This document shows positions 47,101 through 59,841 of a stretch of DNA of 64,000 nt, in pieces. This DNA is from Cucumis sativus. Lineage: Eukaryota; Streptophyta; Magnoliopsida; Cucurbitales; Cucurbitaceae. The stretch's first letter is position 1. Each line of letters begins with the position of its first letter. Where the stretch lies: NCBI RefSeq assembly GCF_000004075.3, contig NC_026656.2:19788607-19852606 (forward strand), written 5' to 3'. Both the position numbers and the translations under genes were made by a program. The notes beneath the pieces are model-generated. The model had not been told where the DNA came from, did not search any database, and worked only from the letters and a program-made list of their open reading frames with translations.

Positions 47101-50100
47101 TATTTAAAATTATGTGTAATATTTCAAATCAAATCATTGTATAACTTATTAAATAAACGAGGTGTAAAATAGTCCAATTACCACAAATGTAAAACACCAT
47201 AGAATAATTACTCAAAACAATACTTGCAATCAACCTTTTAACTCAATCTTAATTGAAGTATCATAAAGTATATACTAAACTTTCACACTTCAACTATAGA
47301 AAAAAAAAAAGTAAAAGACTTCTATTTTTATTATTATTATTTAAAACATGTTACTTCTCAAAAAGACTATTTATTACATCATAAACCATGGTTTTATGTT
47401 GATTTCAATTGCCAACTAAACCATATACATATCATTCCACTTTTTTGGTTTTGACTAAAATAATTATAATCTGATGTGTCCAAATAAATCACAAAAAGAA
47501 GCTTATCCTTCTCTCCACTTACATGGGAGATTTGTATAGATTTGGCTATGGCTATTTGGGCCCATTAGGGCCCATATTTCTCCTGCAAATCACAAGCTGA
47601 CAACACATAACTCCGATTTTTATTAAAGACAAAGGAAAGAAAGGAAAATTAAAATAATAATGGAAAAATATGTTTTTGGTCCTTAAATTTTAAAATGTTA
47701 CATTTTTATATATAAATTTGTAGTTTAATTTCTATATGTTAAAATTTAAGTTTAGCTTTATTTTTATCTCTAAATAGCAGTATTTTTACATTTTAAAAAT
47801 AAAGTATAGTTAGCTAATTTAAAATTTGTGAAATAAAAATGAAAAGGTGGTGATTTTAAAAAATAATTAATCCTAATTCTAATTATATTTTAAAATAATT
47901 AATAGACACTGACCAAAAAGTAAATATTCAGTGAAACAAAAAAAATTAAAATTTACTGACCCAACTTAAAATTCAAGAGTATGATTTAATGGACAAAATT
48001 GATTTTTTTTTTTTTTTTCTTTCTAAATAATGATAAAAATCTAAGATTTTTTAGGCCATCGAAAATTGAGAGGTTTGAGACATCTAGAGGGCGTTAGGTT
48101 GGACTATTTTTGTATGGTGGCCTTTTAAGGCCCAAAACATGGGACCCACCTTCCATATGATTAGTTGTTTCTTCATCGCAATCATTCGTCGTGGGCCACC
48201 CTTTCTCATCTTTTCACCAATCAGCCAATGCCACGCAGTGGTTTTTGTTTTTTATTGCTCAAATATTTTGATTTTTATTGACGTAAAATGTAGCCCACAT
48301 GTTTTCTCCTCCACACCATCCTACTCCTTGAGTTTGAAACGGAGTCTCGAACCCATGACTATAAATGCATTTTAGGATATGCTTAGTGCGTTCTAATGAT
48401 TTTCTAATAGAAAGATATAAACGATATTAATGGTATGTATAAATTATCTTTATAAACGTTTAAATTAAAATTTTAGCTATTTTTAAAAAAACTAAAATGT
48501 TTGCCATCCATCCCAAATATATTTTTAATTGTATTTTATACAATATTTAGAAAGAAAATTTAAACAAAAATGAATTTCTGGTAAATTATTGTTTTTTTAA
48601 TTTAATCCAAACAAATTCTAAATAAGGAAGAAATGAAATTAATATATTCAAAATAAAGTAACAAGTTTGTAAAAAATAGCACCATATTAACAAAATTGGT
48701 ATAAAGAAGAGAGTGGGCTTGAGACTCTTGTGACAACGTGCTTTGCCTCGACCGAAGAACTTAGTAAGAACAGCCCACACAACCTCAATCCAAAGCATTA
48801 TCTTATGACTTAGTTAAATTTCAATTAATTAAAAGAATCATAATTAATTAGGGTTTGGTATTTTTTTCAACTGTTATTAAATTTCCTTTAAAGATTATGC
48901 TTTATAGTTATTTTAAACTAATGGATACATATGTTTAATACTAATAAAAAAAGATTAAGTTTTAAATTGTAAATATTTAGTTCCATAAATTAAATTAAAA
49001 CAAATTTTAAATTTCAAAATCAAACTATCACATTTTGAAATTTATAAACTAACTTAAAACCAAATCCAAACCTTAACATAACACAAATATAATATATCGT
49101 CGATAAACCAAATAAAAATTAGAACTCAAACCTAAGAAGAAAAATGTGCAAATGTTCCTTTTAATTAATATTCTATTTGAAAGGAGGAGGGGAATAATTT
49201 CCTAAAAGAAAATAAAACAAAATATGACCATAGGTATTGGTATATATACTTTGTAGTTAGGTGCTTTAAAATGTCAGCCCATCATTTTGGGCTTCAACCT
49301 AAGGCAGGTTGCTTTGGTTTGCCACCCTCCCAATATGGCCATACTTTTTAGGAATAATAAATATATATCAACGTTTTCATGAATCATTTGAATATCGTTA
49401 GGCTTTTTTTGAGCTATTTTTGAGCTTTTTGTAGTCTTTTGGATACCTAGATAGGCTCTCACTGAGTCATATGAGCTCCTCTAACATCCTCATGGCTCAT
49501 CAATTGGTATTTTCATGGATCTCAAACAATCAATTACCTACAATATAAATAAATAAATATTGTTATATATATATAGCAAGTAGGTTTAAAATAACTAAGT
49601 AACAAATTTTACAAATATATCGAATTCAAGAAAATGATGGCTTTGATGAGGTCTCATAACCGACAAGGCGCTCAACATAGAAATGGACATCGTAGCTGAT
49701 TAATCTTTGATGATTGTGTGAAAAATGGAGGTTTTGTAGAAATTTCTTTGGTAAAGATGGAAGTGCATACTTAAACTTAAAAATTTTGTCCAATTTATAA
49801 AAGATGTGTAGAGTGAGGTAACCATATGCTAACCAAGCCTAGTGTTGAATTTTTAATTTTCTTTTTCAATAACTCGATCTAAACTAACTCGTTGCGTACA
49901 GCTTATTTGTTGTCACATCTCAAAATCACTTGATAAGGAAGCAATTTGGAAAATGTTCACTTGCATTCTATTTAAATCCTCAACTCCAAAAATTTCATTT
50001 GTGTTGTAGAGGCTGGAATTGGAGTTTGCACATTATGACTATAAATTAGGAACCATATATGCAAAAGATTTTTACTTATTAAATAATATAAATTATTTTA

Positions 50101-51741
50101 AAAAGGGACCAAAATCTTTATGCAAGATATCAAGATAATATAGATTTAGTTCTTCTAAGTTTTAATTTTTCTTTCGGTTTAATTATGGTAATACTTTTAC
50201 TTTTAGATCTAAGTTTTGTTTCAAAATGATGGTAGGTAACATCAATTATTTTTCTTCCACTTTTATTCAATGGAGTCAAATGCATGTTAAAGGGTTATTT
50301 AATAATAGGGTTTTTGCGAAAAAATAAGAAGAAAAAAAAACTACTTACACTATAGAAAAAACTAAAAAATAACATAACTGGTTATCCTCGACAAATTTCG
50401 AATACTAACCTCTAACTTCATAAAATGGAAGTCAAACAAATACCATAGTGATAATCTTACTATGTATGTCTAAGATACTATAGTTTACTTAAGTTAAAAA
50501 CTCGTTTTTCAAGAAAAAAAAACTTAAAATATTCTTTCAACATATTGTTTGATAAGCATAAAGTAGAAAGTTCATAAACAACGAAAACAAAAAAAAGTAT
50601 ATTTTAAGACTTTATTACATGTTATTAAAAAATATTGATACCGAAAAAGTAAATATTCAATGTATTATAAATATTAGATAAATAGATGTTCATCATCCAG
50701 TAAGATAAGTATCCATGTAGTCACGTGTTACTTTCTCTTATCCAGCTCTCATGTCATGTGTCTTGAAAATGTCAATTTTTAGTGGCTATCTATTTCATCT
50801 GTTGTTTCTCAAATTATTTAGAAATAGTGATATTTTGTGAAATTTGGAAGTACAGTACATACTGTGAAATTTCTAAAAACATTGAAAGTGGTATTTGAAG
50901 ATAATTTTAAAAATTTTGATTTCTTATATTTATTTTAATATTATATTTTTTTATTTTTGTGTTTCGATTGTGGGTCACTTTCACGATACAATACAATTTT
51001 ATACCTTTATAGAAAACTATGGCCACCAATATTTGCTCTTTTGTCTTTTCCAAGGGGAAAAGTTTTGGCTTTCTGAATAAGCACTTTGGCTTGGGGGAGA
51101 CCACAACCACAGGAGACAAAAACAAACAAACAAAACAATTTCATAATTTGAACAAAATATTATTTAAACGTAGTAAAACAAAACGTAATAGATGAAAATA
51201 GTTCTGTCTCACGTACGTATTATTATACTTTACTATATTCGTAATTCGTAAATATTTTTTTTAGAAGTTTTATAATTTAAAACAAGTTTCTTATAAAATC
51301 TAGACTCTAATCCAATTTTTTTAAAATGATTTTTTATTTTTAAAAATAGCCTTTAAATAAAGAGCATGAAAAAGAGAGAAATAATGGTACACTAGTCATG
51401 CACTTTAAAGAAAGAAAATAATCGAAATATAAAACTTAAATTAAATTACAAACTTAATCTTTTAACTGTTAAGTTTTCTCTTGAAGTATTTAATACGTCT
51501 CTGGACTTTTAACTTTATAGTTTATAATTTTTAATTGATTACTAAAACCTTAGAAAAATGGTAAAATATTTACCCACGATCGTTTTTAGCTTTTTAGTGA
51601 TTTTTTATTATATATGAAAATGCCTCAAACTTAAACCTTTAATTTCATGTTTATTGAGTTATTTCAATTTTTTAAAATGTTTAATAAATTTCTAAACTTT
51701 AATTGATTACTAAATTGTGTGTTTTGCTTGAAGTACTTACT

Positions 51742-51779
51742 TTTTGTTCACTAAATAATGTTTTGTTCACTAAATAATG
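51742..51779. repeat. Perfect 19-bp tandem duplication
   Basis: The unit TTTTGTTCACTAAATAATG occurs twice in immediate succession in the gene-poor region. It looks like a recent slippage or repair duplication. Confidence 0.9.
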
Positions 51780-52823
51780 ATTTTGGAGATAACAGTCTGA
51801 TATGTATAACAACATTTAAAAAATTTGTAACTATAACAAAATTTATTAAGGATAGATTTTATTGTTCATAGCTTTTATATATTAAAATTTTGTTATATAT
51901 ATTAATATTTTAAATCTAATTGTTATATTTGAAACATTTCTCGTGCTTTATTTTCTAGTTTAGTGGATTTTCAACGTTATATATGTATTTTTTAAAAATT
52001 TAAAAATTAAGCAGACTCAATTTAAAATTTGATTGCTTTATTATTATTATTAGTGGACTAAAAGTCACATACCACAATATGGCAACTGGTCCATAAATAC
52101 TCACTTTTTCAAAAGGTTTTCTTTTGTTCCTCTGTTTTAATAAATGCAGTCTGGTTGCAATAAAGAGGAGTGGACCTAAAGAAGAACAAATAAAGAAGAA
52201 CAAAGAAATCATAAAATAGAAGGGGAAAGACAAGTCATAAAAACAATCATAATTCAACTCATATATTGTTTGTATTATTTAATATCTAAATCAAATATTT
52301 TATTCTCTTGCTCCATCTTTCATAAAAATAATAATAATAACAACAATCAATCACAGGACACGTCTTGGAAAAAGATAATGCACCAAAAATTCATACCTAT
52401 TTTGCATGACAAAAGATAATGTCAAACTATATATATACCATAAAATTTGATTAAACTACGTGGTGATAATATATGAAATTATCGTCCAAGTTTGTATGTT
52501 TGATTCTATTTGTTGTAACTTTCTTCCTCTTTAGTCGATAACAAAATAGACATTTATTTACTTTTGTCTTAAAGAAATATCTTCAATTTATTTATGAGAA
52601 AAAAATTATAACCAGTTAAAAAAAACAAGGGAGAAATGAAAAAATCAAATATGTTAATTTTCAATTCTTTTTAATTATATGTGAACTTAAATGATTAATT
52701 TAAATAGACTATTATATGTGTATCATGATAGCATTTGTAGATAAATTATTATATTTTAAAATAGGTTAGAGATAGAACTGCATGAAGAAAGAGATATAGG
52801 ATAGATTAGTTAAATTAAAACTC

Positions 52824-52847
52824 GTTATATATATATATATATATATT
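52824..52847. repeat. TA microsatellite
   Basis: About eleven TA units in intergenic DNA, flanked by TTCCTTACTTC on the right. It is a simple repeat with no visible function. Confidence 0.85.
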
Positions 52848-54416
52848 CCTTACTTCTTATTTATGAACTTAAAATTCGTTGGTTAAAAAAATTAATAGAT
52901 TTTGGAAAAGAACTTGAAATAATTAAATATTAAAGAAAACGGAATTGTTTCTGACAACATATTCTCCGTAGGAGGAATAAAGGGAAAAGTTCCCAAAACC
53001 GTTGTTGGAAACAAATTGGAATAAGAACAGAAGACAAAATCAAATCTGAATTGTGGTCACTAGCACCTGAAATAAGAATAAAATACACAACATTGAATTA
53101 TTTAGTACCCAAAACTGCACATTATATTCAAATACAAAATTAAAATTTAACCATAGGTGTAATCTGATAATTATTTAATTTTAATTTTTTTTAATTATGC
53201 AAAAATTAGTTGAATAGAAGATGTGAAAATTTGAACAACATATATATATATATTTTGGTCACTTAAGCTACTATACATATGGATATGAACACGGTAATTA
53301 GTAAAAACAAAGAAACAATTGCAAAATTTTAAAAAAGGATAAATTTTACGAAATATTTATAGTTTTTAACAAAAAATTTAAATTCTCATTAATTGATAAA
53401 AATTAATTAATGACTAACATTAATAAAACCAAAATTTTTGCTTAATTTACTTTACTAATTTTAGAAATGTCCTTAAAAAATAAAACATAGTTTTCAAACA
53501 TAGCAAATATATATAATAAAATATCAATATCATTATATGATAGTGTTTATCAAATAAAGTGACATTTTATTATGTTTGTAAACATTTTTAATAGCTATGT
53601 AATTCAAAATACGCTAAAAAACGTAGTTAATTTGATTTAAAAAAAAAGAAATTGACAAAAAATTATATCTCATGTTTGAATAATCAATAAACCTTGAATG
53701 CATCACTTCAATCACAAAAATGAACAAAATTACATTAAGATAAAAAGTTAGAAAACAATTTCCTCCTGGAAACAAAGTTCATCATGGTTTTGCAAGTTGT
53801 TTAGTTGCTTTTGCAAAAAATAAAAATAAAAAAGAGAATATTACATTATACTTTATAGATGGTTTAAAAATAAGACAAACACATTTTTTTATAAATATTT
53901 GCATAATTTTTTTAAAATATAACCAAATAAATTAAAATATTTAGTAAAATATCCCACAGTCACATATTGACAAGGTGTCATGATAACATTTTTTAACCAT
54001 TTTATTATATAAAAACTATTTTTTAACCATTTTATCATTTAAAATAGTTTTTACTTTTTATAGAGGAATTATAAAAATGTTTTTTTAAGGATAATAAAAA
54101 ATTAACGGTAAAAAAAAAAGAAAAAATAAATTCTTTTTAAATATTCTGTTCCATTTATTTAAAAATTTGTCTAAATATAAAAAATGGACGAAATATTTAT
54201 TACTTGTTTAACATACAAAATTTATTATTCTCTCGTATGTGAAGAGAAATATGAGTTCTGGGAATTTGGGATTTGAAATCAGTCAAACGTTCCCTAATTT
54301 CATGCTAAAAGGGAACTAAGAAAGGTGAAAAGGATTTGGAACAAAAAAGTATCTAATAACTTTCCGGTGAGTGATCGCCAGCAGCACTAGGGCTGCAGAA
54401 CAGAGCCGCCACCTTC

Positions 54417-54423
54417 TTATAAA
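54417..54423 (+). promoter_or_regulatory. Probable TATA box of the argininosuccinate lyase gene
   Basis: TATAAAA lies about 45 bases before the ATG at 54467, in a locally GC-richer and pyrimidine-containing stretch. If it is used, transcription would start at about 54450, leaving a very short leader. A start further upstream is also possible. Confidence 0.4.
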
Positions 54424-54466
54424 AGCCTGACACTATCACTTGCTTCTTTGCTCACTTCACTACGCC

Positions 54467-57400
54467 ATGACAAAACTTGATGTTCAGTCCGCCTCTCAGG
54501 CTACCGGAGCAACCTCCGCCGCCTCCAAGCAGCCCGAGGCCAAGGAAATTAAGCTATGGGGCGGCCGCTTCCAGGAGAGCGTAACAGACGCCGTTGAACG
54601 CTTTACAGAGTCGATTTCATATGATAAGGACCTTTACAAGCATGACATCCGTGGCAGTCGTGCTCATGCATCCATGCTCGCTAAGCAGGTTCCGTCACTT
54701 CTCAGTTTCATTTTGTGATTTTTGTGAAGCTCTGTTCTGTTTACGGAGAGGAATGTTTAATGTTTATTTGTGGCGTTTGTACTGCCCTAATCGAACTGAA
54801 TCGCGACGATGAGCTGTGGATTTTACTCTAAATACATCTACTATGTTCTGGAAATTTGTCAGTTGCCATGCGCATTCATGATAGTGGTGCGTGGTTCTGG
54901 TTGCAGGGATTGATGAGTATCGGTGACAGGGACAGTATTCTAGCAGGTCTCGATGAGATCGAGAGGCGTATTCGAAATGGCGAGTTCGTCTGGAGAGCTG
55001 ACAGGGAAGATGTTCATATGAACATTGAAGCTGCGCTTACAGATTTGATTGGCGAGCCTGCTAAGAAACTGCATACTGCTCGGAGCCGCAACGACCAGGT
55101 AGCGACTGATTTTCGCTTGTGGTGCCGAGATGCTATTGATTCAATAGTTGCGAGGATTAAAGATTTTCAAGTTGCAATGGTAGACTTGGCAGTCAAGAAT
55201 GCAGGAATTATTGTGCCAGGTTATACACATTTGCAGAGAGCACAGCCCGTCCTACTTCAGCATGTTCTCTTAGCATTCGTTGAGCAGGTACTTAACTATT
55301 ATTTTGGCTCATCATCTGAAGTTGTGAATGCAATCCTAAAATCAATGGTTTCTTTAGTGCTGCAAAGTGTTAGCTGCATGGTTTCTATGTTCTACCTTAC
55401 CTGAAACTAGGGATTATAGTCATGAGACTTGGAGAATGTTCGGGGTTGATTTTTAAAATCACCCTAAAATAACATTATAATCATTCATAATTAGTTTAGA
55501 TGGTATGAAAATCACTTTTAGAAGTGTTTCAAACATTGAATTAATTTTGAATGATTATAGACATGTTTGAGGGTGATTTTGATTCTGATTTTGATTTAGA
55601 CAAAACTGATTTTATCCGTTCTAAAATCATTCTTAAACGTATTCTTAATAAATGCATCCTTGTCACAAATGATTGTGTATGTATGACTACTTTCACTGCT
55701 GAAGCTTTAAACACCTCGCACGAACTTTCAATCCTCTTGATAAAACGTTTTTCACATATTCTAACTTGATATGTTGAGATATTTCTTCATCACATTGATG
55801 AATTCTGTTTAGAGACTGATTGATTTGGCTACTTGTACAAAATACAATTCCAGATTAACATTTTAAGAGAACGATTGATTTGTGATGTGCTCAACGGTTA
55901 TCTTTTTCCTAAGCGTAAATAACTAATCCTAATCTTAAGCTAGGATTAACAATTGCTTGTCCTTTACTCTTAATAAAACTTACAGAAGACTGATTTTGAA
56001 CAAATGTCATAACATGTTTTGCAGCTCGATAGGGATGCTGGTCGTTTGCTGGACTGCAGAGCTAGACTGAATTTCTGCCCCTTAGGAGCTTGTGCTTTGG
56101 CTGGCACTGGCCTTCCAATTGAACGATTCATGACATCAAGTGCTTTAGAATTCTCATCTCCTTTGAGAAACAGGTCTGTTAATTATTTCTACTTGGTGAT
56201 GTGAATGGCTGGAATATCTTAATTTTCCCTGCTGCAGAGTACAATTTTGGAATTTATTTTTCCTGAGGTTGTGTGGGAGAGCTGGAATAGAAGTTAGGTC
56301 GCTTGCATGTTTTGTTTTTGTTTTCTGATTTTGACAATTATGTTTGTTCCCTCACTATTCTTTTGATAAGTTTTTTTTTTCTCCCCATATTTCTTCAAAA
56401 CACATTTGAACTCTAACCCAAAGTTTTTGAAAACTAAAAAAAAATAGTTTTTAATATCTACTTTTTTTAGTTTTGAAATACATTTTTAAAGAGTAGGTAA
56501 TAGAGCTAGGAGTAGAGTTTATAACTTTAAATTTAAAAAACATACAACAAAAAACAAAATACTTATAAAATGTGACCTTATTGTTGTTTGCATATGCGAT
56601 ATCAACTATATCTTTATCATCTACAATTCATCTCCACTGATTCTGATGTCACCCTGTTGAATAACTTGTATATTTCTTGTCTCGAATAGTATCGATGCTG
56701 TTTCAGACCGAGATTTTGCAATTGAATTTCTTTCTGCCAACTCTATTATGGCTATTCATCTTTCTCGTCTGGGAGAGGAGTGGGTATTGTGGTCCTCTGA
56801 GGAGTTCGGATTTATCACACCTAATGACGCTGTTTCAACTGGAAGTAGCATAATGCCTCAGAAGAAAAATCCAGATCCAATGGAACTTGTTCGTGGAAAG
56901 TCAGCTAGAGTCATAGGTGATGTAGTAACCCTTCTAACATTGTGCAAAGGACTTCCTCTTGCATACAACCGTGATCTGCAGGTTTGAATCTTTTGAGAAA
57001 TCTAATTTCCTTTTCAGAACATTTCTTTCACCTTCCATGTGATTCATTAAGCTGTTTGTGTTGAGACAGGAAGATAAGGAACCTGTATTTGATAGTGTCA
57101 AGACAGTTTTAGGAATGCTTGAGGTTTCAGCTGAGTTTGCACGAAACATTAGTTTCAATCAGGATAGAATTAAGAAGGCCTTACCTGCGGGTCATCTTGA
57201 TGCAACCACACTTGCTGACTATCTCGTGCATAAGGTTAGTATATTCTGCCATTTACTTATCCTTCACGGGAAATTTTTGCCACCGACTACAGAGTAATTA
57301 TTAAATCACCCACATCAATTACCAAGTGCATAACTCATTGACATAAGACAAATAAGACATACATTCTTTACCAAAAAGTTTAAAGATTCTTGAATTTTTC

Positions 57401-59093
57401 CCTGAACCCCAAATTGTTGTCTAAAAAAATTCACCAATCAACTCAACAGCTAAGGAAAGGACATTACAACAGTTCAAACACAAGATCTCTAATTTCAATA
57501 TAAGGTAAGATACCAATCAACTCAAAAGTTTAAGCACAACATTTAGTATTTGAAGACAGTTGTCAGAGTAGCTTCTACTTTTGCTTAGAAAGATCGTAAT
57601 CATACATGCATATGGGGAGGGAGTATGCATGTTCGAGACGTGGTTTAGGTTTTAAATATAAATTTTTGGACCATTTAAGTATGGTGGTAGTTGCTATCAT
57701 AAAATTGTGGTGCTCAAACTTTACCAATGTTAAAATTGGTCTTTCAAATTTAAATTGGACCCCAAAGTGATAAAAAGTAAACCCTCAAACTTATATCATT
57801 TCTACCCTTTCTACAATTATTTAAGTCTATGGGGGTCCAATTTTAATATTTCTATTAGTTTTTTAGGGTATCATTCAAATTTCTGCCCTTAAATTTTTAA
57901 AACAATTGATGAGAGCGAACTCTAAAGAATTGACCAGCAAAGATTTTAAAATTTAAAATTCTGAACAAGGAAAAGTGATAGTTAGGAACTCTACAAAATT
58001 GAAGCTGACTTTTAACTTGGATAAGAAATCTCAATTCTTTTTCCACCAACTTTTTCATCAATCAATAAAATATGTCTAATCTAAAAAAAAAACAAATAAA
58101 CATTCTCTATTGGAGAAAAACTAATGGTAAAACATAATGTCCACGGATCTTTTTCCCAGTGAAGCACGTATTTGTTACATTGTTTAGATTAAGAAAAGAT
58201 TTTCTCAATCTTATCCTTAAGAAAGACCCCGTGGTTGCAACTTTGTAATATGCTTTCATATGAAAATGGGGGCTTCAGATGAGCATCAGGAGAATCATTT
58301 ACTCCTTCTCACCAAGGTTTAAAGTCTCACTGTTGACAACTGTAGATGAAAGTGTCAAGGTTCCAATTCCTCAAAAATGTTAATGTTAAAAGATATTTTT
58401 TTTTTTATAAAAATTCAACTTAGAAATAAATATTGCATGCACTTGTTTCATATTATATTTACATTAATGACATTTCATTACTTATTTTTTATGTTTCAAT
58501 AAAATGAAAATATTTATTTACTGGCGATGTATAAACATCTATGAAAATGTGAAAACTCTAGTTACAACAACTAGGTGTCGACCCAATGACCGTGTGGTCT
58601 ACAATTCTCAATGGGTTACTTGACATATTTGGCCGTTGTTTATCACAATGATTTGTAAATCTCAAGAGATAAGACCATGGGTTCAAAATCATTACTCATA
58701 ACTTTCATGATTTTAGAATAAGAAAAGAACAAGTTTGACTGAATTTTTAATGTTAAGGAGAACAGAATTGTTTCACATTACACATTCAAACACCTTCTAA
58801 GTTCTAACTCTAATGATTTCATTTCCTCTTTTTAACAGGGAATTCCTTTTAGAACATCTCATGATATTGTAGGCAAGTCTGTTGCTATGTGCCTTGGAAA
58901 GAACTGCCAGCTGAAGGACTTAAGTCTCAATGAACTACGATCTTTGAGTCCAATCTTTGACGAAGATGTTTACGAATTTCTTGGGGTAGAAAATGCAGTG
59001 AACAAATTTTCGTCGTATGGCTCCACAGGATCCGAATGTGTTGCCAGTCAACTCCAGTATTGGATTGAAAAGCTTGGCCTTATCAGTCAGTAG
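54467..59093 (+). CDS. ASL: Argininosuccinate lyase
   Basis: Six exons (54467-54688, 54907-55287, 56025-56173, 56690-56981, 57070-57234, 58839-59093) give about 487 residues. The enzyme splits argininosuccinate into arginine and fumarate, the last step of arginine synthesis, normally in the plastid in plants. Family marks are KLWGGRF near the N-terminus, TARSRNDQ (about 132-139), [10 protein letters not shown] with the expected catalytic-base histidine (about His182), and the fumarate-lyase signature [11 protein letters not shown] (about 302-312) carrying the active-site serine. The C-terminus has [28 protein letters not shown] and SSYGSTGS. All key residues are present and all phases join. 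Only about 27 residues precede KLWGGRF, and an in-frame TGA lies upstream of the ATG, so a classical long transit peptide is not visible. The next gene is convergent. Confidence 0.97.
55455..55580. repeat. MITE-like hairpin in ASL intron 2
   Basis: Two arms of 39 bases (55455-55493 and 55542-55580) are inverted copies that match at about 32 of 39 positions, both beginning AAAATCACCCT when read inward. A 48-base centre separates them. This is the shape of a small non-autonomous fold-back transposon. It lies wholly inside the intron. Confidence 0.75.
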
Positions 59094-59153
59094 AGGGATT
59101 AGGGTCTGATGAGTTTTCCCATGGAGTAAGGCTTCAGGCAATGAGTAGAGCAG

Positions 59154-59159
59154 AATAAA
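59154..59159 (+). terminator. Possible polyadenylation signal of ASL
   Basis: AATAAA lies about 60 bases after the ASL stop codon. Plant polyadenylation signals are loose and other A-rich sites follow, so this is only a candidate. Confidence 0.3.
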
Positions 59160-59841
59160 GTAGGAAAGGGGGCGTTTGAAGTTGCTATTTGCAAGCGGAA
59201 CATTGGTTGCAAAGGGGGTTGTGGGATTGTTATTTAAAGTACTAATTATATTCCTCTAAGCATAAATGTTAGCCATGTGATAAGTACGAATAACTTTTGG
59301 GTTTGATTGCATAAATTTGCACGTTATAAGTGTTTCTTGTGACGTTGACAATCTCATCTTAGGAGCTATTCCTTTAAGACCTTGAGATTTATGAGACATG
59401 AAAATACCGAATACTAAAATCCAAAATTTTATTCAAGCAAAGGTGCTGCATAACAACATTACAGATTAAATTTGATAGAAATCGAAAAAAGTGAACCAAA
59501 CTTGAGGTTTTTTTAAAAAATAAGAAAGAATCAGCATGATCATGCAGCATTTTGCATCAAATCAAATGGTATCGATTAATCAATGGCTCAAGTAAGGGAC
59601 GAGGAAAATCAGCAAGTACTCGTTTTTTAGAATTAGCGCCAAACTTTTGAAATGAGAAGGAAGAATTTTCTCATTTTAGATTGGTGCAAAAATCTAAAAA
59701 TTAAAGGTCTCCTGTGCAGTGTTTTTTTCGTTGCTTTAGTTTTGTATACCTAACAAAGGGAAGATGGATGGGCGACGAATCAACAGCAAGAAACTGAAAT
59801 GTATAGCCTCCCCACGCCTGACTTTGGCTTCTTACATTATG
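59160..59841. other. Tail-to-tail region between ASL and the kinesin gene
   Basis: This holds the 3' UTRs of two convergent genes. The minus strand of about 59540-59840 reads like untranslated sequence of the kinesin transcript. No further kinesin tail exon could be found here. Confidence 0.5.

Larger units (their letters stand above)
44101..54400. other. Gene-poor AT-rich region of about 10 kb
   Basis: I see no coding sequence here. The longest open frames are short and AT-driven. Scattered GC-richer islets (about 47550-47600 and 48060-48370, with GGGCCCAT-type words, and 48715-48790) may be decayed transposons or promoter remnants. Near 48340-48365 the minus strand reads GGGTTCGAGACTCC, like a pol III B box, so a SINE relic is possible. 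Many T and A homopolymers are present. Confidence 0.55.

Noticed and set aside
44101-54400. Search for a CRISPR array, operon or phage-like system
   Set aside because: There are no spaced direct repeats, no tightly packed genes and no prokaryotic features. The DNA is plant nuclear sequence.
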